From DAIDKA01 sp035943195 (GTDB lineage Bacteria > Pseudomonadota > Gammaproteobacteria > Steroidobacterales > Steroidobacteraceae), in the NCBI GenBank assembly GCA_035943195.1, contig DASZCK010000121.1, positions 1-31,507 on the forward strand: DNA of 31,507 bases, written 5' to 3'. The position numbers and the translations under genes are program-made. Shown here piece by piece: positions 1-8,239 of the stretch; position 1 is the first letter of the stretch; each line of letters begins with the position of its first letter. A model generated the notes under the pieces. The model made no database searches. It worked only from the letters and a program-made list of their open reading frames with translations, and was not told the origin of the DNA.

Positions 1-2
1 GG

Positions 3-1337
3 CTGCAGTGGGTACTGGCCATTGTTCCGGCACTCGTCGCCCTGGAGCTGGCGCTGCGTGCGCTGGCGCGACTGTTTCTCCCGGCCCCGGCCACTGCCAA
101 TGCCAGGGCGGTAACCGACAGCATTCTGGCAGGCATCATCACCGGCGGTCCGCGCTCGCCCGCGGCCCTGATGCGCAGTCACCTCGGCCTGGACTTCGCG
201 CGCAGCTGGGCGCTGTCGTTCCTGAGTGCCGCGGTGCTGCCGACCCTGTTGGGAACCGCGCTGCTGTGCTGGGGATTGACGGGGCTGAAACTCATCGACC
301 TGGGGCAGCGTGGCATTTATGAGCGCTTCGGCGCGCCCGTTGCGGTACTCGGACCCGGACTGCATCTGCTGCTGCCCTGGCCGCTTGGCCGGCTGCGGCC
401 GGTCGAATACGGCACCATCCACTCGGTTCACATCGGTGTCGACCAGTCGGCTCCGGATAGCGTCGAAGCAGTAGGCGCGGAGGACACGCCACCGGCCAGC
501 CTGAACCGGTTGTGGGAAAGTGCCCACTCCGGGCAGGCCAACTACCTGGTTCCCAGCCCCGGCACCGGCCAGCAGGGATTTCAGAGTGTCAGCACCGAGA
601 TCAGCGTGCTGTATCGCGTGGGCCTGACTGATGAGGCGGCGCTGCGCTCCGTCTACTCGGTCGCCGACCCGGCTTCCCTCATCGAGGAGGCGGGCAGCCG
701 TATCGTGTTGCGCTACTTCAATTCACGCACGCTGCTCGCGGTGCTGGGTGAGCGGCGCGACAACGTGGCGGCCTCGCTGCGCGATGCGCTGGCCGCCGAT
801 ATGAACTCGCATCAGGCCGGCATTGAAATCGTGTCGGTACTGATCGAGGAGATTCATCCGCCACCGGGAGCGGCAAGCGCCTACCACGCGGTGCAGGCCG
901 CTGAGATCAGAGCCAAGGCCAGCATTTTCGATGAAACCGGACGCGCCGAACGGGTCGCGGGGGTGGCGCAGCAGGAGGCTCACCAGCTCACCACCTCGGC
1001 ACATGCCGGCGCCGTCGAGCGAGTCGCGGTCGCCAATACCGTCGCCTACAAATTCGATGCGGAGCGTCGCGCCCATGCCGAGGGCGGCAGCGCATTCCTG
1101 CTGGAACGTACACTGACCGATCTTGAAGCGGCAATCGCCGGCAAGCCGCTGATACTGATCGACCACCGGCTGAGCTCCGCACCGGGCCCGATCTTCGATC
1201 TGCGTTCGCCCGCCGCAACTACCCGGCCCATGACCGCGAATCCGGCCGATCTGGGCGTCGGCACACCGGCCAACACCACCGCCGCGCCCAGCGCGCCCAG
1301 CGCGCCCGCGATTCCTCCAGATGCCCCGGAGCCCTGA
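3..1337 (+). CDS. SPFH/band-7 (HflK-like) membrane protein, 5' partial
   Basis: The reading frame is open from the window edge, so the N-terminus lies outside; 444 residues are visible. Two hydrophobic stretches (visible residues about 3-25 and 69-93) precede a band-7/SPFH domain that begins near the motif DLGQRGIYERFG and a PGLHLLLPWPLG segment, as in HflK. A charged Ala/Glu-rich helical part follows (about 270-370) and the C-terminus is Pro/Ala-rich. SPFH proteins form large membrane rings or microdomains, and HflK/HflC enclose FtsH. Having more than one membrane segment before the SPFH domain differs from classical single-pass HflK. It is the first of three SPFH genes in a row; the next starts 34 nt downstream, suggesting one transcript. 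SPFH assignment is firm; the exact subfamily is inferred. Confidence 0.85.
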   Translation: MQWVLAIVPALVALELALRALARLFLPAPATANARAVTDSILAGIITGGPRSPAALMRSHLGLDFARSWALSFLSAAVLPTLLGTALLCWGLTGLKLIDLGQRGIYERFGAPVAVLGPGLHLLLPWPLGRLRPVEYGTIHSVHIGVDQSAPDSVEAVGAEDTPPASLNRLWESAHSGQANYLVPSPGTGQQGFQSVSTEISVLYRVGLTDEAALRSVYSVADPASLIEEAGSRIVLRYFNSRTLLAVLGERRDNVAASLRDALAADMNSHQAGIEIVSVLIEEIHPPPGAASAYHAVQAAEIRAKASIFDETGRAERVAGVAQQEAHQLTTSAHAGAVERVAVANTVAYKFDAERRAHAEGGSAFLLERTLTDLEAAIAGKPLILIDHRLSSAPGPIFDLRSPAATTRPMTANPADLGVGTPANTTAAPSAPSAPAIPPDAPEP

Positions 1338-1371
1338 ACGAGCGCACCCGTCACTCATCGAGTCACACTAA

Positions 1372-2367
1372 ATGTTTTCACACCACGATAACGACGACCA
1401 CGATCACCATGATCATGACTACGGGTCGCTGCTGCGTATCGGCATCGCCGGGCTGATACTGCTGGCTGCCATCGCCGCCGCGTGCATCGTGATGGTGCCG
1501 GCGGGCGAAGCCGGGGTCATCACCCGCTTCGGCAATCCGGTGCGGGTCGTCACGGAACCGGGCCTCGCATGGAAGCTGCCCGCACCCTTTGAGAGCACCA
1601 TCCTCATTGACCTGCGCCTGCGCACTACTTCCACGGGATTGCAGGATGTGGGCACGCGCGACAGCCTGCGGGTGCTGGTGCAGTCGTATGTCGCCTGGCA
1701 GGTGCCGGATGATCCGGACCATGTACGCCAGTTTCTGCGCTCGGTGCGCAACCAGCCCGATGAAGCGGCCCGTCAGCTGCGCAGCTTCGTCAGCGCCGCA
1801 CTGCATATCACCTCCAGCAACTTCGATCTCGCTGACCTCGTGAATATCGATGCCTCGAAGGTGCGCCTCGATGCCTTCGAGCAGCAGGTGCATGACCAGA
1901 TTGCGACGCGCATGCTGCAGGTATACGGAATCGAGATCCGACAGGTGGGTGTGGAACGGATGACCTTGCCGGATGAGACCCTCGCCGCCACGGTGGAGAG
2001 GATGCGCGCCGAGCGTGAGACCGAGGCCGCCAAGCGCACCGCCGACGGACTGCGCCAGGCTGCGGCGATTCGCGCTGACGCCGATCGCGATGCCCGTGAA
2101 GTCGTCGCCCAGGCACGCGAGCAGGCGGCACGAACCGAGGCGGATGCGCAGCAGGCTGCCGCCCGCATCTACGCCAAGGCCTATGAAAGCGACCCCGGGC
2201 TGTACAACACCCTGCGCTCGCTTGATGCGTTGAACCAGGTCATCGGCCGCAACACCAGCCTGGTACTGCGTACCGATGCGGCGCCCTTTCGCATCCTGGT
2301 CGAGGGACCACCGGGTACCGGCGGCACGAGCGGCGCCGCGGCGGCCGGAGCCAGGAAGACCCCGTGA
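1372..2367 (+). CDS. SPFH protein, HflC-like protease modulator with His/Asp-rich N-terminus
   Basis: 331 residues. Residues 4-16 are almost purely His and Asp/Asn (HHDNDDHDHHDHD). One membrane helix (about 20-43) follows, then an SPFH domain starting with VPAGEAGVITRFGNPVRV and PGLAWKLPAPFE, characteristic of HflC. An Ala/Glu/Arg-rich coiled region with repeated heptads spans about 195-265 (ERMRAERETEAAKRTADG), and the tail is Gly/Ala-rich. HflC normally pairs with HflK around FtsH at the inner membrane. The His-rich tail, absent from standard HflC, could bind divalent metal and fits the adjacent metal ATPase, but that is inference. Its stop overlaps the next start by 4 nt, indicating translational coupling. 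No strong ribosome-binding site is visible before the ATG. Confidence 0.88.
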   Translation: MFSHHDNDDHDHHDHDYGSLLRIGIAGLILLAAIAAACIVMVPAGEAGVITRFGNPVRVVTEPGLAWKLPAPFESTILIDLRLRTTSTGLQDVGTRDSLRVLVQSYVAWQVPDDPDHVRQFLRSVRNQPDEAARQLRSFVSAALHITSSNFDLADLVNIDASKVRLDAFEQQVHDQIATRMLQVYGIEIRQVGVERMTLPDETLAATVERMRAERETEAAKRTADGLRQAAAIRADADRDAREVVAQAREQAARTEADAQQAAARIYAKAYESDPGLYNTLRSLDALNQVIGRNTSLVLRTDAAPFRILVEGPPGTGGTSGAAAAGARKTP

Positions 2368-3458
2368 GTGAGTTTCACTCTCCCGCAGAGCCCGAATCGG
2401 CCGATCCGGTCGGGCCGCCGCCGCCGCCACCGCCAGGGCCCATCGCCCAGTCGGTGGCGATCGGCTTTCGCACGGTGTACGTCGCGGGCCTGCTGTTGCT
2501 GATTCTGTGGCTGACCGGAAACGTGCGCGAAATCGCCTCCGACAGCCAGGTGGTGGTGATGCGCTTCGGGCGCATCGTGCGCGCGCAGGAAGCCGGGCTG
2601 CTGGTGGCGTGGCCGCGCCCCATAGAACAGACGCGGCTGCTGCCTGGGCCCGAGCGGCTGCTGACGCAAGATGTCGCGACCCTGGCACCGGCCACCGAGG
2701 TGGCACAGGGACTCATCGGACCCTTCGCAGTCTCCCAGGGCATTCCCCAGAATGCGACGGCCTATCTCACCGGCGATGGCAATGTGGTGCTGCTGAACGC
2801 CACCCTGATTTATCGCATCAATGACCCGATCAGTTACGCCCTCGCCCAGTCCCATGTCGCGCCCGCGCTGGACCGGCTGTTCCGCGCAACCACCGCGCAT
2901 GTCACCGCCGCCCGCAGGCTCGATGACTTTCTGGTGGTACAGGCTGCGCAAGCCGGCGCAGGCAACCAGTCCACGCAGGCCTTGCGCGGCGAAGTACGCA
3001 GTTCGCTGATCCAGGACATGAACACGCGCCTGCGGGCGCTCGCCGATCAGGGGGCGCCGCTGGGCGTGGAAATCGAACGCATCGACATGACCGCCTGGCT
3101 ACCGCCCCAGGCGAAGTCGGCGTTCGACGCCGTACTGATTGCCACCCAGACCGCGGATCGGGGGTTGGCGGTGGCGCGGACCGATGCGGAACGGCGCCGC
3201 CAGGAATCCAGTCGCCTGCACGATCAGCTGCTGGCCGACGCCCAGGCGCGCGCGCTGGAATTCACCAGCAGCGCCAGTGTCAACACCGCGGCCATTCTGG
3301 CGCTCGAGCACGAGGTGACGCCTGCCACCCGGGGCAGCCTGCTGCTGCGCGAATATCGCACCAAGGTCGCTGATATCATGAACAAGGTGGGCTCTGCGAC
3401 CCTCATCGACCCGCAGGGTGGAGCGCGTATTTTGTTGCCCGGAAAGACTGACAAATGA
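2364..3458 (+). CDS. SPFH protein, HflK-like protease modulator
   Basis: 364 residues from a GTG start that overlaps the previous stop (GTGA). A Pro-rich cytoplasmic stretch (about residues 17-26) precedes one membrane helix (about 34-51) and an SPFH domain starting with IASDSQVVVMRFGRIVR. Pro/Gly-rich N-termini are typical of HflK. Residues 240-310 form an Ala/Glu/Arg-rich helix, and the C-terminal segment contains LLLREYRTKVADIMNKV, resembling the end of HflK. It is probably the HflK-type partner of the preceding HflC-like protein. Its stop overlaps the start of the P-type ATPase gene by 4 nt (ATGA), so the two should be made at linked levels. Confidence 0.87.
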   Translation: MSEFHSPAEPESADPVGPPPPPPPGPIAQSVAIGFRTVYVAGLLLLILWLTGNVREIASDSQVVVMRFGRIVRAQEAGLLVAWPRPIEQTRLLPGPERLLTQDVATLAPATEVAQGLIGPFAVSQGIPQNATAYLTGDGNVVLLNATLIYRINDPISYALAQSHVAPALDRLFRATTAHVTAARRLDDFLVVQAAQAGAGNQSTQALRGEVRSSLIQDMNTRLRALADQGAPLGVEIERIDMTAWLPPQAKSAFDAVLIATQTADRGLAVARTDAERRRQESSRLHDQLLADAQARALEFTSSASVNTAAILALEHEVTPATRGSLLLREYRTKVADIMNKVGSATLIDPQGGARILLPGKTDK

Positions 3459-5395
3459 GCACGATCCCTGAAATGGCCTTGTCGCCCCCGAGTGGGCGAC
3501 CGGTATTGCTGGAGCGCGCTGAACGGCTGGTGCTCGGCCTGCGTTTGACGCTGGCGCTGGTGGCGCTGTGCCTGTTGATCGTCGCGGCCGCCATGAAATA
3601 TCTGTTCCCGGCCGAGGCCGGGGTCGCCGAGCTGGTGGCTGGCGCCTCCGCCACCCTGGTTGCGGTGCCGGTGTTCGTCGAAGCCTGGGCCAGCCTGCGG
3701 CATCCGAGTCTGCACGGCATCACGGATCGCCTGGTGGCGCTGGCGCTGGTTGCGGCCTGGGCCACCGGGGACCTGATGACCGCGGCACTGCTGCCCATCA
3801 TCATGACGGTGGGCCATGTGCTCGAGGAGCGCAGCATGCTGGGCTCGCAGGAGGCTGTGCGGGCCCTGAGCCGCTTGACCGAAGTCGACTCGCGGCGACT
3901 GTTGCCCGATGGCACTACGGAAATGGTCCCCAGCGTCCGGTTGCGGGTCGGTGATCGCATCGAGTTGCGGGCTGGAGAGCGGGTGCCGGCCGACGGCGTC
4001 GTCAAGGTGGGCACCTCCAGTTTGGACCTGGCCTCACTCACCGGTGAATCGGTCCCCGTGGAAGTGCATGTGGGCGATCAGGTGCTGGCAGGCGCCATGA
4101 ATGTCGATGGCCGGCTGCAGGTCGAGCTGGTGCGCGTCGGCGAGGAAAGCACGGTCGGCCGGATCATCACTCTCATGCGTGAGGCTGAAAACGCCAAGCC
4201 ACCGGTCACGCGACTGCTCGATCGTTATGCCGGGCAGTACATGGCGCTGGTGCTGCTGGTTGCGGGTGGAACCTGGCTGATCACGGCCAATGTGCCGGCC
4301 ATGCTCGCCGTGCTCGTGGCCTCTTGTCCTTGTGCATTGGTGCTCGCGGCCCCCGCCACGGCGGTGGCTGCCATCGCGGTCGCCGCGCGCCATGGCATCC
4401 TGATCAAGGGTTCGGGATTTCTCGAACATCTGGCGGATGTCTCTTCCGTCGTCTTTGACAAGACCGGCACTCTCACCACCGGTGATCTGCGGCTGTCCGA
4501 GGTGCGTCCCGTTGCCGGAGTCGACGCCGCCGTGTTGCGCCGTTTGGCCGCAAGCCTGGGGGCGGCCAGCAATCATCCCTTAAGCCGTGCCGCGGCGGCC
4601 GCGCTGCCGGAGGGCGAGCGGCTGGCGGTTCAGGATGCCCGGGAACTCGGGGGCTTCGGTGTGACCGCGCAATCCGGCGGGCAGCTTGCAGCCCTGGGAC
4701 GAGCCGATCTGTTCGAGCGCCTGGGCGTGAGCGCGCCCCCGCCGCCTATGCACAATGGCCCGGTGGCCGGCGTCAGCCTGAATGGCAAGTTCCTCGGCTG
4801 GCTCCTGTTTCTGGATCAGTTGCGTGGCAGCGCGTCCAATGCGGTACAGGACCTCAAAGGGCTGGGAATCGAGCACATGGTGCTGCTCACCGGTGATCGG
4901 GACGCGGTAGCGCGCCAGGTCGCCGGTGAGGTCGGGATCAACGAAGTGTGGTCCGAGATGCTGCCCGAGCAGAAAATGGATCGGGTCATGCACGAGATCA
5001 AGCTCGGCCACCGGCCCATGGTGGTGGGAGATGGCATCAACGATTCACTGGCCTTGCGCGCCGGCGCAGTCGGCGTTGCCATGGGCACCCAGGGTGCCGA
5101 TGTCGCCTTCGCGTCAGCCGACCTCGCCCTGATGTCGAATGATCTGCGCCGCCTTGGCACCTGTATCCGGCTCAGTCGCCGCTGCCGGCGCACCATCTAC
5201 GTCAATGTCGCCATCGGCCTGTCCTTTACCTTCGGCCTGATCGTGCTGTCGGGAGCAGGCGTACTGGGCCTCGAGGCACCGATCATTGCGGCACTGCTGC
5301 ACAATGTCAGCACCTTCATCGGCATTGCCAATGCCGGCCGGCTGTTGCTGTTCGATGAGGTTCTGGCACCGGCGCCGGTCGATACCGCGGCTTGA
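3455..5395 (+). CDS. P1B-type (heavy-metal/cation) transporting ATPase, no N-terminal metal-binding domain
   Basis: 646 residues. Actuator TGES at 196-199, transmembrane CPC at 291-293, phosphorylation site DKTGT at 335-339, the P1B-specific HP dipeptide at 374-375 and the hinge GDGIND at 525-530 are all present, so a functional ion-pumping ATPase is expected. No CxxC heavy-metal-associated domain precedes the first helices. The last two helices lack the usual specificity residues: where ZntA-type pumps have N-x7-K and an Asp-Gly pair, this protein has a Thr for Lys and HNVST around 616-620; Cu-type Met/Ser motifs are also missing. The metal is therefore uncertain. It is the last gene of the SPFH run and overlaps its predecessor by 4 nt. 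The convergent ftsH-like gene ends 19 nt away. Confidence 0.93.
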   Translation: MSTIPEMALSPPSGRPVLLERAERLVLGLRLTLALVALCLLIVAAAMKYLFPAEAGVAELVAGASATLVAVPVFVEAWASLRHPSLHGITDRLVALALVAAWATGDLMTAALLPIIMTVGHVLEERSMLGSQEAVRALSRLTEVDSRRLLPDGTTEMVPSVRLRVGDRIELRAGERVPADGVVKVGTSSLDLASLTGESVPVEVHVGDQVLAGAMNVDGRLQVELVRVGEESTVGRIITLMREAENAKPPVTRLLDRYAGQYMALVLLVAGGTWLITANVPAMLAVLVASCPCALVLAAPATAVAAIAVAARHGILIKGSGFLEHLADVSSVVFDKTGTLTTGDLRLSEVRPVAGVDAAVLRRLAASLGAASNHPLSRAAAAALPEGERLAVQDARELGGFGVTAQSGGQLAALGRADLFERLGVSAPPPPMHNGPVAGVSLNGKFLGWLLFLDQLRGSASNAVQDLKGLGIEHMVLLTGDRDAVARQVAGEVGINEVWSEMLPEQKMDRVMHEIKLGHRPMVVGDGINDSLALRAGAVGVAMGTQGADVAFASADLALMSNDLRRLGTCIRLSRRCRRTIYVNVAIGLSFTFGLIVLSGAGVLGLEAPIIAALLHNVSTFIGIANAGRLLLFDEVLAPAPVDTAA

Positions 5396-5414
5396 GGTGC
5401 GCACTCGGGGCGAA

Positions 5415-7256
5415 CTACGGCGCCGACTCCCGGATCGGTGTCCCGCCCGCGAGCAGGTTGTCGATGTCCTCGCCGCTTAGGGTTTCATAGTAGAGCAACC
5501 CCTGCACCAGCACGTCCAGCTGCGCGCGCTGTGCGACGAGAATGGTCCGGGCCTGGCTCAAAGCGGTATCGATCAGCTTGCGCACCTCGAGCGCGATGAT
5601 CTGCGCCGTGTGTTCCGAGATGGTGTGCTGGCGGGTGATGGAATGGCCGAGGAACACCTCATCCTGGTTCTCCCCATAGGTCACCGCCCCCAGTTCCTCC
5701 GACAGACCCCAGCGGGTCACCATCTGGCGCGCGAGCTTGGTCGCCTCCTCCAGATCGCCCGCCGTTCCGGATGTCACCAGCGCGCGACCGAAAATCAGCT
5801 CCTCGGCGGCCCGCCCGCCCAGCAACACCGCCAGGCGTGAGGTCATCTGCTCAAGTGTGGTCGAAGCGTACTCATTCTCCGGCAGCTGGCGCGTCATGCC
5901 ATTGGCACGGCCCCGGGTGAGGATGGTCACCTTGTGGATGGGATCGGCAGCCGGGACATGCAACGCAACGATGACCCGCCCACCCTCGCGGTAGGCGGTG
6001 AGCCGCTTCTCTTCATCGCTCATGACATGGGTGCGCCGCTCGGCACCCATCATGACCGTGTCCTTGGCGTCCTCGAATTCAAGCCTGCCGATGTCGCTGC
6101 GGCCACGGCGCGCCGCCAACAGCGCCGCCTCGTTCACCAGGTTCATGAGGTCGGCGCCCGAGAAGCCGGGCGTACCGCGGGCGACGTAGCGTAGATCCGC
6201 ATCGGCGGCCAGGGGCATGCCCCGCACATGCACCTTCAGTATCTGCTGGCGGCCGAGCACATCCGGATTGACGACGGTGATCTGCCGGTCAAAACGCCCG
6301 GGTCGCAGCAGCGCGGGATCCAGCACATCGGGACGATTGGTGGCGGCCATCAGGATCACGCCTGAATTGGCGGCAAAACCGTCCATCTCGACCAACAGCT
6401 GGTTGAGCGTCTGCTCGCGCTCATCATTGCCGCCACCGACGCCGGCGCCACGACGGCGGCCGACGGCATCGATCTCGTCCATGAAGACGATGCAGGGAGC
6501 ATGCTTGCGGGCCTGCGCGAACAGATCCCGCACCCGCGAGGCACCGACTCCCACGTACATCTCGACAAAATCGGAACCTGAGATGGTGAAAAACGGCACG
6601 TCCGCTTCGCCGGCGACCGCGCGTGCCAACAATGTCTTGCCGGTGCCCGGAGGTCCCACCAGCAGCACGCCGCGCGGGATGCGCCCCCCCAGGTGATGGA
6701 ACCGGCGGGGGTCGCGCAGGAAGTCCACCATCTCCTTGAGGGCGTCGCGTGCCTCATCGACGCCTGCCACATCCTGGAAAGTCACTCGCCCCGTGGCAGC
6801 CACCAGCGGGCGCGCCTTGGACTTGCCCAGACCCATCATCCGTCCGCCGCTGCCACCACCGCGCATCATGAAGAAGATCGCAAAGGCGACCAGTAGCAGC
6901 GTGGGAACCACATTGCCCACGGCCCCGCCCCAGGAAATCCCCGTCGCCGGCGCCGGGGTCGCCGTGATCGCCACACCCTTGGCACGCAGCACGCGGATCA
7001 GATCCGGGTCTTCGGCGGCATAGGTGCGAAACGGCGCGCGGCCGGCCAGGAAACCATCAATCTCCTGTCCCGAGACGATCACCGAGTGCACACGGCCGTG
7101 CTCGACATCATCGAGAAACTCGGAGTAGGACAGATTCGCGATATGCGGCGCCAGGGTGTGCGCCTGGTAAAGGTTGATGCCCGCGATCAGCACCAACAGC
7201 GCGATGACCGCGCCCGCAAACCAGTAAAAACGCTTGCCCGTACCCGCTAGCGACAT
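5415..7256 (-). CDS. ftsH: FtsH paralogue with degenerate zinc-protease motif (predicted pseudoprotease AAA+ unfoldase)
   Basis: 613 residues from the ATG at 7256; the frame is open further upstream but runs into the preceding gene. Two membrane helices (about 10-27 and 113-131) flank a periplasmic domain. The AAA+ module is intact: Walker A GPPGTGKT 201-208, pore loop MYVG about 233-236, Walker B IVFMDEID 256-263 and the second region of homology ATNRPDVLDPALLRPGRF 305-322. The M41 zinc site is not intact: the HEAGH of FtsH is REGGR (423-427), so both zinc-binding histidines are arginines. The catalytic Glu424 and the third-ligand Asp501 (GDLEEAT) remain. ATP-driven unfolding or extraction should persist and proteolysis should not. 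Similar losses occur in the chloroplast FtsHi proteins. An active FtsH is presumably encoded elsewhere. The neighbouring SPFH proteins are natural partners. Confidence 0.93.
   Translation of the reverse strand: MSLAGTGKRFYWFAGAVIALLVLIAGINLYQAHTLAPHIANLSYSEFLDDVEHGRVHSVIVSGQEIDGFLAGRAPFRTYAAEDPDLIRVLRAKGVAITATPAPATGISWGGAVGNVVPTLLLVAFAIFFMMRGGGSGGRMMGLGKSKARPLVAATGRVTFQDVAGVDEARDALKEMVDFLRDPRRFHHLGGRIPRGVLLVGPPGTGKTLLARAVAGEADVPFFTISGSDFVEMYVGVGASRVRDLFAQARKHAPCIVFMDEIDAVGRRRGAGVGGGNDEREQTLNQLLVEMDGFAANSGVILMAATNRPDVLDPALLRPGRFDRQITVVNPDVLGRQQILKVHVRGMPLAADADLRYVARGTPGFSGADLMNLVNEAALLAARRGRSDIGRLEFEDAKDTVMMGAERRTHVMSDEEKRLTAYREGGRVIVALHVPAADPIHKVTILTRGRANGMTRQLPENEYASTTLEQMTSRLAVLLGGRAAEELIFGRALVTSGTAGDLEEATKLARQMVTRWGLSEELGAVTYGENQDEVFLGHSITRQHTISEHTAQIIALEVRKLIDTALSQARTILVAQRAQLDVLVQGLLYYETLSGEDIDNLLAGGTPIRESAP
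5976..5990 (-). other. Degenerate FtsH zinc-binding motif (REGGR in place of HEAGH)
   Basis: Read on the minus strand the five codons are CGC GAG GGT GGG CGG. Converting this to a canonical HExxH needs at least one change in the first codon and two in the last, so a single sequencing error cannot explain it. The flanks (TAY before, VIVA after) align unambiguously with the FtsH protease helix. Confidence 0.92.
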
Positions 7257-7263
7257 GCGGCGC

Positions 7264-7848
7264 TCATTCGGGTTCCGCGCCAGAGGCGATGGGTCCAATG
7301 GATCGCAGTACCCAGCGTCGGCCGTTGGTGCGTAGATCCGTGCGCGACAGCGGCAGCACATCGATGCGCCAGAAGGACGGCAGCTGGGCCTGAATGACGT
7401 GGACGATGGCGGCGCGGATGACGGCCGCATGGGTCACGGCAACGGTATGACCCGGTTCGCGGCCGCGTTCGGCCATCCAGGCGGAAACCCGCTGCAGTAC
7501 CTGGGGAATGGTTTCCCCGCCATGCGGGGCGGTCTCCGGCTTGCGGATCCAGGCGACGAGCTTGCGCGGCTCGCGCAGCAGTACCTGCTTGAAGCGCAGT
7601 CCCGTCCAGCGCCCGAAGTCACAGTCGCGCAGGCGATCGTCGACCATCCCCGTAAGTCCCAGCAAAGCGGCCGTTTCGCGCGCCCGCAGCGCGGGGCTGA
7701 CAAAGCAGCGGTCGACGTGGCCGATATGGGCCTTGGCCTGCTCGGCCTTGGCCTTTCCCGACTCGTCCAGTCCGTCGTCCCCGCCGAAGGTCGCGGCCCG
7801 CAGCGCGGCCGTCGTGGCATGGCAAATCAGGGTGATACGCGGCGTCAT
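7264..7848 (-). CDS. Histidine phosphatase family protein (CHAT variant of the RHG motif), CbtAB-associated
   Basis: 194 residues with the phosphoglycerate mutase/CobC-like fold. The N-terminal catalytic motif reads ICHATT instead of xRHGxT: the phospho-accepting His (10) remains but the preceding Arg is Cys. The second conserved Arg lies in SPALRARET, and the second catalytic His is in VAVTHAA. From memory, histidine phosphatases beside cbtAB in other proteobacteria carry a similar CHA motif, so this looks like a family trait. CobC-type members dephosphorylate a cobalamin intermediate, but a B12 role here is only inferred from the divergent cobalt transporter. Its stop lies 7 nt before the ftsH-like start, so the two are very probably co-transcribed. 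Confidence 0.85.
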   Translation of the reverse strand: MTPRITLICHATTAALRAATFGGDDGLDESGKAKAEQAKAHIGHVDRCFVSPALRARETAALLGLTGMVDDRLRDCDFGRWTGLRFKQVLLREPRKLVAWIRKPETAPHGGETIPQVLQRVSAWMAERGREPGHTVAVTHAAVIRAAIVHVIQAQLPSFWRIDVLPLSRTDLRTNGRRWVLRSIGPIASGAEPE

Positions 7849-7861
7849 CGCGGCAGAGATT

Positions 7862-7872
7862 ATGCTATAAGC
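7862..7872 (+). promoter_or_regulatory. Candidate extended -10 promoter for cbtBA
   Basis: The sequence TGCTATAAG (TG-N-TATAAG) lies in the 134-nt gap between the divergent histidine phosphatase and cbtB genes and resembles an extended -10 element facing cbtB. It would give a leader of roughly 100 nt. No convincing -35 was seen, and the B12-box and conserved core of a cobalamin riboswitch are absent from the leader. Confidence 0.35.
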
Positions 7873-7982
7873 TTTTGGAGATAAAGGTGTTTTGGCCGGT
7901 GCTGCAATAGCGGGGCGAGAACCGCGCCGGCACGTATGGCATCATGGCAGACACGGAACGGAAGGAATACGGAGAGCTCCCG

Positions 7983-8216
7983 ATGAGCATAGAGGACGAG
8001 TCAGTCTCGGCTCCGGCTGCAGTGCATGACCTGGCGCTTCAAGTCGCCATTCCCATTGCCAAAATAGTGCCCTGGGCCCTGTTTGGAATGGTGGTGATGG
8101 GTCTCGCGTATTACTTCGTGGGCGCCGAACAGGGCGCGACGTCAATCTTCAGTGGCATGGGCGTGCATGAGTTCGTGCACGACGCCCGACACCTTCTGGG
8201 ATTCCCCTGCCACTAG
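7983..8216 (+). CDS. cbtB: CbtB, small subunit of the CbtAB cobalt transporter
   Basis: 77 residues, one membrane helix (about 30-48) and a C-terminal His-rich motif ending HDARHLLGFPCH, which is diagnostic of CbtB, a proposed metal-binding tail of the energy-coupling-independent cobalt transporter CbtAB. The ATG at 7983 is preferred over an in-frame ATG at 7944 because GGAGAG lies 6 nt before it. It sits 23 nt upstream of cbtA on the same strand. In many bacteria cbtAB is under a cobalamin riboswitch; none was recognised here. Confidence 0.9.
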   Translation: MSIEDESVSAPAAVHDLALQVAIPIAKIVPWALFGMVVMGLAYYFVGAEQGATSIFSGMGVHEFVHDARHLLGFPCH

Positions 8217-8239
8217 GTCGGACCGCGGACTCATCATCC

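Noticed and set aside
1378..2706. 442-codon open frame on the minus strand
   Set aside because: It is antisense to two clear SPFH genes and has no domain; long antisense frames are expected in high-GC coding DNA.
7849..7982. Cobalamin riboswitch upstream of cbtBA
   Set aside because: The expected B12-box and conserved core were not found, and the gap is only 134 nt and shared with a divergent gene.
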